Part shown: in pieces, positions 16,269-23,958 of the stretch
Layout: every line of letters begins with the position of its first letter
How positions within the stretch are numbered: the stretch's first letter is position 1
NCBI RefSeq assembly: GCF_007197755.1
Contig: NZ_CP041636.1
Coordinates: forward strand, 2,764,001-2,828,000
Direction of reading: 5' to 3'
From: Ferrovibrio terrae
Lineage (GTDB): Bacteria > Pseudomonadota > Alphaproteobacteria > Ferrovibrionales > Ferrovibrionaceae
DNA length: 64,000 bases
The notes under the pieces: generated by a model
Told to the model about the DNA's origin: nothing
Database searches by the model: none
What the model saw: only the letters and a program-made list of their open reading frames with translations
Program-made: the position numbers and the translations under genes

Positions 16269-16808
16269 ATGAATGCCGCCCTCATGCCATCCGTTCTGCC
16301 GCAGCGGAATATCGCCGCATTGCACGAATATCTTGCGAAGGTGCAGTCGGCACGGCTGGCCGAGTTTATTCGCTACATGCTGTCGATCCATCCGGCTGAC
16401 CGGCTGCCATCGCGGTGCGACTTCGATCCGCTGCAAATCCCCAAGCTGCTGTCAGGCGTGGTGCTGGTCACGGTTCATCGCGAAGACATGCGCACGCGAT
16501 TCAGGATGAAGGTTGTCGGACAGGATGTGATTGATGCCTCGCCGGTGAAAATCGGTCAGCGCTATCTCGATGAGATCATCACAGAACTGCCCAACGGATC
16601 GGTGATCATCGACACGCGGCAGGCGGTGCTGGAGACCGGCGTCGCCTATCTGCGTCAGGGTCCGCCCACCATGCCCTTCACCTTCAAGATGACGGTGCTG
16701 GAATACGTGCATTGCCCGCTGGCCGAGGATGGCGAGACCATCGACCAGATCGTTTCCTTCTTCAGCTATCGCGGTCACAAAGGGACGCCGAATCTGCCCA
16801 CGCCATAG
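16269..16808 (+). CDS. PAS_5-type domain protein, copy 1
   Basis: 179 aa. Typical order for the PAS_5-type family (Pfam PF07310, widespread in Rhodospirillales and relatives): LPSRCDFDPLQIPKLLSGVV (about residues 48-67), then FRMKVVGQDVIDASPVKIGQRY and a C-terminal MPFTFKMTVLEYVHCPLAEDGETIDQIVSFF. No output domain is attached, so the protein may only sense or bind. It is a close paralogue of the next gene. ATG at 16269 is used. Function in the cell is unknown. Confidence 0.7.
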   Translation: MNAALMPSVLPQRNIAALHEYLAKVQSARLAEFIRYMLSIHPADRLPSRCDFDPLQIPKLLSGVVLVTVHREDMRTRFRMKVVGQDVIDASPVKIGQRYLDEIITELPNGSVIIDTRQAVLETGVAYLRQGPPTMPFTFKMTVLEYVHCPLAEDGETIDQIVSFFSYRGHKGTPNLPTP

Positions 16809-16906
16809 GGTGTGCTGCACTTGTATGCAAACCTCGGTCCCCAAAGGGATTTGCTGTCACCTTATCAAGTCGTAACTCTTCGGCGATCCGGCGATGGGTT
16901 ATAACC

Positions 16907-17443
16907 ATGGGCATGAAAGCCGCCCCGAAATCTCTCGTCCTGGCACAGCGAAACATCGCGACGCTGCAGGACTTCCTGCCGAAGGTGCAGCAGCACGGCG
17001 TGGCGCAGTTCATCCATCATGTGCTTTCGATCCATCCGGCCGAACGCCTGCCGTCGCGCAGGGATTTCGATCCGCTCGCCATTCCCGGCCTGCTGTCGGG
17101 CATCGCGCTGGCGACCGTGGAACGTGAGAACGGGCAGATTCGTCTGCGCATGAAAGTGGTGGGGCAGGACCTGGTCGATGCCTCGCCGGTGCGGCTGTCG
17201 CAGCGCTATCTCGATGAGGTTCTGATCGATCTGCCGGGTGCGGACATCATCCTGCGCAGCCGGCTGCAGGTGGTTGAAACCGGTTGCGCTTACTTGCGCA
17301 AGGGTGCGCCGTCGATGCCCTTCACCTACCGCATGATGGCGCTGGAATATGTGCACTGCCCGCTGTCGGACGATGGCGAAACAGTTGATCATATCCTGTC
17401 GTTTTTCAGCTACAGGCGCGTTCCCAGGAACGAATCTTTCTAG
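16907..17443 (+). CDS. PAS_5-type domain protein, copy 2
   Basis: 178 aa paralogue of the preceding gene, with the same motifs (SIHPAERLPSRRDFDPLAIP, LRMKVVGQDLVDASPVRLSQ, MPFTYRMMALEYVHCPLSDD, ILSFFSYR). ATG at 16907 gives the family start; an internal ATG at 16913 is possible. Its leader resembles that of copy 1, so this is a tandem duplication that carried its promoter along. The two proteins have diverged moderately, suggesting both are maintained. Confidence 0.7.
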   Translation: MGMKAAPKSLVLAQRNIATLQDFLPKVQQHGVAQFIHHVLSIHPAERLPSRRDFDPLAIPGLLSGIALATVERENGQIRLRMKVVGQDLVDASPVRLSQRYLDEVLIDLPGADIILRSRLQVVETGCAYLRKGAPSMPFTYRMMALEYVHCPLSDDGETVDHILSFFSYRRVPRNESF

Positions 17444-17571
17444 ATCTGCTGCCCGCTGCGCTGCGGCAAAAAGCTGTCATGCGTTCTTTAAAAAATAATC
17501 ACGGAACAGGGAGCCGCCATGCCCCGTTAGTGGCGCCAATCCAATGCGGTGCCTGACCGGGGAGGCTGACC

Positions 17572-17841
17572 ATGGCGACCTATTACTTCGTCGTTGCCGA
17601 AGACGATATGTGGTGGGTTCGCGTGCGTGGCAGGGCTTACGGTGGTTTCCTGCTGCGCAGTCATGCCGTGAAGCAGGCGGTTCACTCCGCGCGCAAATGC
17701 CGTGGTGAAGCGCATGTCGTCGTACAGGAGCCGCAATTCCGCTGGCGCATCGAATGGTCGAGCCAGGCTGAGCCGCTCGCGGTGGATGCGGCGGGTATCG
17801 CTGCGGACGTGACTGTGCAGGACGGCCTGGCCGCCGGTTGA
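17572..17841 (+). CDS. small protein, DUF2188-like
   Basis: 89 aa. Pattern: a short strand pair (YYFVVAEDDMWWVRVRGRAY), a helix (RSHAVKQAVHSARKCRG) and a final strand (AHVVVQEPQFRWRIEWS), as in small DUF2188-type proteins; recognition is by eye and weak. The last 20 residues are Ala/Gly-rich. No partner gene is evident. ATG at 17572 follows GGGGAGG. Confidence 0.5.
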   Translation: MATYYFVVAEDDMWWVRVRGRAYGGFLLRSHAVKQAVHSARKCRGEAHVVVQEPQFRWRIEWSSQAEPLAVDAAGIAADVTVQDGLAAG

Positions 17842-17915
17842 TCGGTCAAGCTGCGCTGCCAGTAGTCAGGTGCCGGCTTCGTCGTTAGGCTGCTGCTGTC
17901 CTTCCGCGATGGCAG

Positions 17916-18902
17916 ATGCAGAGCATGACCGATCACCGGCTTGAACCAACTCCTGAAAATGTTCACTGGGGCTTCTTCGACGCGACGCTGAAGCCTGCAC
18001 TGAGTGTGGCTTCAGGCAGCAGCGTCACCATCCGCACGGTGTCCGGCGGCGCCGACATCCTGCCGTCCGACAGCAGCGGCCTTGCCGTGCTGTCTGAACA
18101 TCGCCGCATCGTCGAGACGCTGAAGCCGGTGCTGCCCGGCCATATCCTGACCGGTCCGGTGGCGATCGAAGGCGCCGAGCCGGGCGACGTGCTGGAGGTG
18201 TGCATCGACGATGTGCGCCTGATCCAGGACTGGGGCTGGAACGCCAACCGCCCGCTGCGCGGCTCGCTGCCGCATCGTTTTCCGGAACAGCGCATTCTGC
18301 AGATTCCGATCAATCGCAATGCGATGACGGCGGCCTGTCCCTGGGGCACCACCATGCCGCTGCGGCCGTTCTTCGGCGTGATGGGGGTGGCGCCGCCGGC
18401 CAATTATGGCCGCGTCTCCACCATCGAGCCGCGCGAATACGGCGGCAATATCGACAATCGCGAACTGATCCCCGGCACCAAGCTGTATCTGCCAGTCTTC
18501 GTGCCCGGTGCGCTGTTCTCCACCGGCGACGGGCATGCCTGCCAGGGCGACGGCGAAGTGAACCTGACAGCGCTGGAAACCGCGCTGGAAGGCGACTTCA
18601 CCTTCGTACTGCACAAGGGCCGCAAGCTGCCGCGCCCGCGCGCGGTGACGCCGACGCATCTGATCACCATGGCCTTCGATCCCGATCTGGACGATGCGGC
18701 AACACGCGCGCTGGAAGACATGATCGATGCGATGGTCAGCATCGCGGGCATGGCCGCCAATGATGCCTATGCGCTCTGCAGCCTGGGTTGCGACCTGCGC
18801 ATCACCCAGCTGGTCGATGGCAATAAGGGCGTGCATGCCATGCTGCCCTTCGACCTGCTGCCGCAGGTGAAGCGGGACAATATCCCCGGTTTCCAGGTGT
18901 GA
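17916..18902 (+). CDS. acetamidase/formamidase family protein
   Basis: 328 aa FmdA/AmdA-family hydrolase of short amides. Conserved family features: GHILTGPVAIEGAEPGDVLEV (about residues 72-92), the PFFGVMGVAP stretch (about 150) and FVPGALFSTGDGHACQGDGEV (about 204-224) with the residues of the amidase active-site region. Cytoplasmic, no signal peptide. ATG at 17916; a second ATG at 17925 is possible. It lies alone just before the iron uptake cluster. Confidence 0.8.
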   Translation: MQSMTDHRLEPTPENVHWGFFDATLKPALSVASGSSVTIRTVSGGADILPSDSSGLAVLSEHRRIVETLKPVLPGHILTGPVAIEGAEPGDVLEVCIDDVRLIQDWGWNANRPLRGSLPHRFPEQRILQIPINRNAMTAACPWGTTMPLRPFFGVMGVAPPANYGRVSTIEPREYGGNIDNRELIPGTKLYLPVFVPGALFSTGDGHACQGDGEVNLTALETALEGDFTFVLHKGRKLPRPRAVTPTHLITMAFDPDLDDAATRALEDMIDAMVSIAGMAANDAYALCSLGCDLRITQLVDGNKGVHAMLPFDLLPQVKRDNIPGFQV

Positions 18903-18940
18903 TGGCCCGGCAGGCGGGAATGCTCACCCCATCGGATTAT

Positions 18941-18955
18941 TGCGAATAGTTCGCA
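18941..18955. promoter_or_regulatory. Fur-like box upstream of fecI
   Basis: Perfect inverted repeat TGCGAA-TAG-TTCGCA. It lies 49 bp upstream of the fecI GTG start and resembles the TGCRAA-N3-TTYGCA type sites bound by Fur/Mur proteins in alphaproteobacteria. Iron-repressed expression of the sigma factor is inferred. Confidence 0.45.
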
Positions 18956-19003
18956 TGTGCAGTATGGTCGGTTCAGTCGTGGAAACCGAGCGAGCCATTT
19001 GCC

Positions 19004-19501
19004 GTGTCCGGCAGGAATCTGAAGCAGTTGTTTCTGAGCTACCGGGCGGAAATCCACACCTACCTGGTCAAGCAGTTGCAGGATATCGAGCTTGCCGCTG
19101 ACCTGACCCAGGAAACTTTCCTCCGCTACGCGCAGCAGCCGGACGACGGTGCCATCCTGCAGGAACGCGCCTATCTGTATCGCACGGCGCGCAACCTTGC
19201 GATCGACCACCTGCGCGCCAGACAGCGTCAGCAGACCAGAAGCACGCCGAATGAGGTATTGGCCGGCATCGCCGAGGATCGGCCGTCGCTGGAAGATGCC
19301 ACCGATGCGAAGGAGCGCCTGGCCTTGCTGGAAGGCATTGTCGAAGAACTGCCGCTGCGCACGCGGCAGGTCCTCATCCTGATCCGGATCGAGGGGCGAT
19401 CCTATTCCGAAACCGCCGAACTGATGCAGGTATCGATCAGCGCGGTGCAGAAGCACATGAATTTCGCGATCCGGTACATGACAAGCCGGTTGCGCAGATA
19501 G
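19004..19501 (+). CDS. fecI: FecI-type ECF sigma factor
   Basis: 165 aa; start is GTG at 19004. Sigma region 2 (LAADLTQETFLRYAQ, AYLYRTARNLAIDHLRA, about residues 30-70) and region 4 (LPLRTRQVLILIRIEGRSYS and AVQKHMNFAI) are both present. It directs RNA polymerase to the promoter of iron-siderophore receptor genes once released by FecR. It is followed by fecR and the STN-domain receptor, the classic cell-surface signalling order. Confidence 0.88.
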   Translation: MSGRNLKQLFLSYRAEIHTYLVKQLQDIELAADLTQETFLRYAQQPDDGAILQERAYLYRTARNLAIDHLRARQRQQTRSTPNEVLAGIAEDRPSLEDATDAKERLALLEGIVEELPLRTRQVLILIRIEGRSYSETAELMQVSISAVQKHMNFAIRYMTSRLRR

Positions 19502-19596
19502 GGAGTGGGTAAATTTTTTGCGACGGACGACAAATAATCGGCCGTCTCGTTCGTCTTATAAGGAAGGCAAAGTACCAGCCGGGGAATGGACGTTCC

Positions 19597-20595
19597 GTGA
19601 CCAGCAACGACCAGCAGCGTGGCAGGATAGAGAGTGAAGCGACCGACTGGCTGGTCTTGCAGACCGCCGGCAGGCTGGATACATGTGCCGAATCCGCCTT
19701 CGAGACCTGGATCGGACGCAGTCCGCTGCATCGCGCCGTCTATGACGAACTGCGCAACACCTGGGACAGCCTGGCAGAGCTGCAACGCAATCCCGGCCAC
19801 CTGCTGCGCCATACCGCACTGTTGCATCGCAGGGCGCAGACCATGCCGCCGCCGCGCAGGCTGACGGCTGCGCTTGCCGCATTGGCGGCGAGCCTGCTGC
19901 TGATGGTCGCGCTGGGCGCCTCGATCTGGTTCGGCGATCTGGCCACACTTCTGACCGCCGACCACCGCAGCGCACGCGGCGAAGTCCGTTCCGTATTTCT
20001 GGCGGATGGCAGTCAAGTGGATCTTGGGCCCGCCAGCGCGATCAGGCTGCATTTCAATGCAGACGAACGGCGCATCGAGCTTCTGAGCGGCAGCGCTTTC
20101 TTCCATGCCGCGCCGCAGACGCTGGCAAACGGGCGACCTTTCATTGTCGAGACCGCAAACCTGTCGGTGCGTGCGCTCGGAACCCAGTTCGCCGTCGAGC
20201 GGCTGGCGGAGCGCGACATTGTGGCGGTGGCCGAGCATGATGTGGAAGTGACATTGCATGGCGCCGGCGAGCAGCGGATGGTGCTGTCGCCGGGACAGTC
20301 GATGCGATACCGCCATGGTGCGCCGCAGGGGAGTGTCGGCAGCATCGATCCACGTGAGATCGCCGCCTGGCGTTCGGGCAATCTCGTCTTCTACCAGGCT
20401 CCGCTGGGCGAGGTGGTGGCCGAACTCAATCGCTACCGCCGCAGCCGCATCGTGATCATGGACGACGAGCTTTCGGCGCGTGTCGTCTCGGGTGTGGTGC
20501 GGGCGGACGACCCCGACGGTGCCCTCAAGGTGGTGACCGACGAGCTGCGGGTGCGGAAGACGGAAGTGCCGCTCTTCGCAATAATTCATAAATAA
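19597..20595 (+). CDS. fecR: FecR-type anti-sigma factor/sensor
   Basis: 332 aa inner-membrane protein; start is GTG at 19597. DUF4880-type N-terminus (EATDWLVLQTAGRLD), one transmembrane helix near residues 88-110 (LTAALAALAASLLLMVALGASIW), then the periplasmic FecR domain (FLADGSQVDLGPASAIRLHF). The N-terminal cytoplasmic end holds FecI; the C-terminal part contacts the STN domain of the receptor. The C-terminus (LVFYQAPLGEVVAELNRYRR) is typical. Confidence 0.87.
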   Translation: MTSNDQQRGRIESEATDWLVLQTAGRLDTCAESAFETWIGRSPLHRAVYDELRNTWDSLAELQRNPGHLLRHTALLHRRAQTMPPPRRLTAALAALAASLLLMVALGASIWFGDLATLLTADHRSARGEVRSVFLADGSQVDLGPASAIRLHFNADERRIELLSGSAFFHAAPQTLANGRPFIVETANLSVRALGTQFAVERLAERDIVAVAEHDVEVTLHGAGEQRMVLSPGQSMRYRHGAPQGSVGSIDPREIAAWRSGNLVFYQAPLGEVVAELNRYRRSRIVIMDDELSARVVSGVVRADDPDGALKVVTDELRVRKTEVPLFAIIHK

Positions 20596-20737
20596 ATCAA
20601 TAGTTTATATATAAAACGTACTTTTCCTGCCGGGAAATTTATCAAAACCGCCGGGTGCCGCGTCCTACAGGCAGGACTCGCAAGTGATAGGCATTTGCAG
20701 TCCATGCCTTATCGGCATTTCAGGGGGATTTCCAGGT

Positions 20738-23227
20738 ATGGACGTGAAGTTGGCCGCACAGCAGGTGTTGGCAGACGGGAAACGCTATTCGGCGGGTCGT
20801 GGCCATTCGGTTCGCAGTCTGAGTGGTTTGGCGCCTTTGGCCGTCGGCACGATGATGATAGGCGCGGCCATCGCAGTGGTCCCACCCGCTTCGGCGCAGT
20901 CCGCAGCACCGGCGCAGGCGGTCGCGCAGCAGCGCCTGTCCTTCGACATTCCGGCACAGGATCTCAGTCGCGCCGTGCTGGCACTGGCTAACCGCGCATC
21001 GCTGCAGATCCTGTTCGATGGCGCGCAACTGCAGAATCTGCGCAGCACCACCGTCAGCGGCAACATGACCACGCAGGACGCGCTGGTGCGCATGCTGGAA
21101 GGCACCGGCATGACCTATCGCTTCACCGGTCCGACGACGGTGCGACTGGTGGAAATACCAAAGAGCAGCAGCGGCGCGGCGGTATTGCCGCCGCTGACGA
21201 TCGAAGGCCAGGGCGGCTATGTCGAGACCGCGACCGGCCCGGTCGATGGCTACGTGGCGACGCGTTCGGCGACCGGCACCAAGACGGATACCCCGCTGAT
21301 CGAAACACCGCAGTCGATCTCGGTGATTTCGCGCGAGCAGATCGCCGACCAGAATGCGCAAAGCCTGAACCAGGTGCTGCGCTACACCGCCGGTGTGACG
21401 CCGGAGACGCGCGGCGCAGTTGCCACGCGCTACGACATGTTTACCATCCGCGGTTTCGATGCGCAGCGCTACTGGAACGGCCTGAAGCAGCAGGGGCTGT
21501 ATTACATCGAACCGCAGCTCGATCCGTATCTGATGGAGCGCGTCGAGGTGCTGAAGGGCCCGAGCTCGACGCTCTATGGCCAGGCGCCGGCCGGCGGCAT
21601 TGCCAACCAGGTCAGCAAGCGTCCGGGCGAGACGGCGCTGAATGAGGTCGGTATTGAGGCCGGCAGCAACAATCACATGCGACTGACCGGCGACTTCTCC
21701 GGCAAGATCGATCCGGAGGGCAAGCTCCTCTATCGCTTCACGGGTGTCGGCATCAGTGAAGACGGCCAGATCAACATGACGGAAAACGAGAGGATCGCGA
21801 TCGCACCGTCGGTCACCTGGCGGCCGGATGTCGATACCAGTCTCACGCTGCTGGGCCTGGTGCAGAGCGATCCGAAGGGCAATTCGTATGGCGGCATCCC
21901 GCCGCAGGGCACCGTGCTGCCCAGCCAGTTCGGCACCATCCCGGTCGACTTCTACGACGGCGATCCGAATTACGAGAAGATGGTCCGCCAGCAGCAGGCC
22001 CTGGGCTACGAATTCGACAAGCGCTTCACCGATGTGTGGAGCTTCCGCTCGAACGGCCGCGTGCACCACACCACGATGGCATATGACAGCATCTATGCCG
22101 ACGGCATGCAGGCGGATGGCATCAACCTCAAGCGCGGCACCGCCAGTTCGCGCGAAAGCCTGATGACCTACGCCATCGACAACCAGGTCGAAACGCGCTT
22201 CGGCACTGGGCCTGTGAACCATACGATGGTGACCGGCTTCGACTACCAGCATCTCAACGGCAGCTATGCCACCGGCTTTGGCAGCGCGCCGGATCTGAAT
22301 GTGTGGAATCCGATTTATTATCAGACGATCACGGCACCGGCGCGCAGCCGCAAGGAAAGCCGGGCCGAGCAGGTTGGCGTCTACACGCAGGACCAGATGC
22401 GCCTGGGCGGCTTCACCCTGACACTCGGTCTGCGCCATGATGACTCGCAGATCGACACCACGGATGAAACCGGCAAGGTCGTCAGACAGGACGACAGCGC
22501 CTGGACCGGCAAAGCCGGCCTGATGTACAACTTCGCCAACGGTATGGCGCCCTATATCAGTTATTCCGAGGCCTTCACGCCGCAGGGCGGCACCACTTTT
22601 GCCGGCGCGCCATTCAAGCCCGAGGAAGCGAAGCAGTATGAGGCGGGCCTGAAGTATCAGCCGCCCGGCACCCGCAGCCTCTACACGGTCGCAGTCTTCG
22701 ATCTGACCCGCACCAATGTGAAGTCTGCCGATCCGGTCAACGCCTTCTATTCCCTCCAGACCGGTGAAGTGAAATCGCGCGGCCTGGAAATGGAGGCGCG
22801 CTTTGGTGTGACCGAGCAGCTTGACCTGATCGGTGCCTATACACTGCTGGATACCGAAGTGACCAAGGATACCGAGAACCAGGGCAACCGCCTTGCTGCG
22901 GTGCCGGAGCATCAGGCCTCGGCCTGGGCCGTGTATCGCATGCCCGCCGGATCCTACAAGGGACTGAGTCTCGGTGCCGGCGTGCGTTACACCGGTGAGA
23001 CGGTCAACACCTCGAACAAGATCAGCGTTTCACCCGTGACGCTGGTCGATGCGATGGTCAGCTACGATCTTGGCGCGCTGTCGAACAACTTCGCCGGCAT
23101 GGAACTGACCCTGAACGCGAAGAACCTGTTCGACACGACCTATGTCGCCTCCTGCTATTACGGCGACAGCTGGTGCGCCTATGGCTATGAGCGCACGATC
23201 ACGGCGGGCCTGCGCTACCGCTGGTAA
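20738..23227 (+). CDS. TonB-dependent siderophore receptor with STN signalling domain
   Basis: 829 aa outer-membrane receptor. ATG at 20738 is preferred to a GTG at 20684; a signal peptide follows (hydrophobic segment ending ASAQS). Domains: STN (RLSFDIPAQDLSRAVLALA to about residue 140), plug (ETPQSISVISREQIADQ, about 215-330) and 22-strand barrel ending in aromatic W (AGLRYRW). It belongs to the ferric-siderophore group. The STN domain contacts FecR. An unusual YGDSWCAYGYER segment near the end contains Cys residues, as in several FoxA/FpvA-like receptors. A terminator follows. Confidence 0.9.
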   Translation: MDVKLAAQQVLADGKRYSAGRGHSVRSLSGLAPLAVGTMMIGAAIAVVPPASAQSAAPAQAVAQQRLSFDIPAQDLSRAVLALANRASLQILFDGAQLQNLRSTTVSGNMTTQDALVRMLEGTGMTYRFTGPTTVRLVEIPKSSSGAAVLPPLTIEGQGGYVETATGPVDGYVATRSATGTKTDTPLIETPQSISVISREQIADQNAQSLNQVLRYTAGVTPETRGAVATRYDMFTIRGFDAQRYWNGLKQQGLYYIEPQLDPYLMERVEVLKGPSSTLYGQAPAGGIANQVSKRPGETALNEVGIEAGSNNHMRLTGDFSGKIDPEGKLLYRFTGVGISEDGQINMTENERIAIAPSVTWRPDVDTSLTLLGLVQSDPKGNSYGGIPPQGTVLPSQFGTIPVDFYDGDPNYEKMVRQQQALGYEFDKRFTDVWSFRSNGRVHHTTMAYDSIYADGMQADGINLKRGTASSRESLMTYAIDNQVETRFGTGPVNHTMVTGFDYQHLNGSYATGFGSAPDLNVWNPIYYQTITAPARSRKESRAEQVGVYTQDQMRLGGFTLTLGLRHDDSQIDTTDETGKVVRQDDSAWTGKAGLMYNFANGMAPYISYSEAFTPQGGTTFAGAPFKPEEAKQYEAGLKYQPPGTRSLYTVAVFDLTRTNVKSADPVNAFYSLQTGEVKSRGLEMEARFGVTEQLDLIGAYTLLDTEVTKDTENQGNRLAAVPEHQASAWAVYRMPAGSYKGLSLGAGVRYTGETVNTSNKISVSPVTLVDAMVSYDLGALSNNFAGMELTLNAKNLFDTTYVASCYYGDSWCAYGYERTITAGLRYRW

Positions 23228-23236
23228 AACGTCTGT

Positions 23237-23270
23237 CTCCCTGCCGCTGCAAAGGCGGCAGGGAGTTTTT
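23237..23270 (+). terminator. intrinsic terminator after the TonB receptor
   Basis: Perfect 11-bp stem CTCCCTGCCGC (23237-23247) and GCGGCAGGGAG (23255-23265), then TTTTT (23266-23270). Confidence 0.85.
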
Positions 23271-23434
23271 GCCGGTTTCATCCGGATATTCAGGCTTCCG
23301 CCGGGCATAAATTTGCCACACTGCGGCGCCACGCTGATGCGGAATCAGAAACTGAGCCGTGCACCGCAGGGGGGACCGCTGCATGCCTCTACGCAACGCA
23401 TCGATCCTTCGATGCCGTGCGAAGGAGACGCACC

Positions 23435-23869
23435 ATGGCGCATGTGACACAGGATCATTCATCGGACCATCGCCGGCCCAGGGCTGCTGCGGGAAGTGTT
23501 GCGCGCAGCTGGGAAGCCAGGCGCTGGGAAGCTAGGCGCTGGGAAGACTGGGGCAACATGGTCCTCGGCCTGCTGCTCGCGCTGTCGCCCTGGCTTCTGC
23601 GATTCACCGGCCTTGAGGGCGCCACGCTGAATGCGGTGATCATCGGCGGGCTGGTCTGTGCGCTGTCGGCGCTGGCGCTCACGCTGCTGGATCGCTGGGA
23701 AGCCTATATCAGCGGCCTGCTGGGCGTCTGGGCGATGCTGTCGCCCTGGCTGCTCGGCTTCACCGCCTATGACGTGGCGATGCTGGCCCATATCGGGCTT
23801 GGCGGGCTGGTCGTGGTGGTGGCCGCGATAGAAATCTGGCAGGGCGGTAAGCCCGATACCGCCGTATAA
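23435..23869 (+). CDS. SPW repeat membrane protein
   Basis: 144 aa. ATG at 23435 follows AAGGAG. Four hydrophobic segments, with the two SPW motifs of the SPW family: LALSPWLLRFTGLEG (about 54-68) and AMLSPWLLGFTAYD (about 105-118). Role in the cell is unknown; it is often near stress genes. The N-terminal region contains a short internal repeat, WEARRWEARRWEDW, encoded by a 15-bp tandem repeat. Confidence 0.75.
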   Translation: MAHVTQDHSSDHRRPRAAAGSVARSWEARRWEARRWEDWGNMVLGLLLALSPWLLRFTGLEGATLNAVIIGGLVCALSALALTLLDRWEAYISGLLGVWAMLSPWLLGFTAYDVAMLAHIGLGGLVVVVAAIEIWQGGKPDTAV

Positions 23870-23879
23870 GATTCACTCA

Positions 23880-23911
23880 AAAGAAAACGGCCCGGAATGT
23901 CTCCCGGGCCG
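23880..23911 (-). terminator. intrinsic terminator of nrdA
   Basis: On the minus strand, stem CGGCCCGG with CCGGGCCG (23888-23895/23904-23911) is followed by a T-rich tract (AAAAGAAAA on the plus strand at about 23879-23887). It lies 48 bp after the nrdA stop. Confidence 0.75.
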
Positions 23912-23958
23912 CTGATCTTCACCCCAACTCGCTGTCAGTGATTACTGGCAGGCCGATC

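Noticed and set aside
20720-22912. 730-codon minus frame over the TonB receptor
   Set aside because: Antisense to a well-defined outer-membrane receptor; no motifs in its translation.
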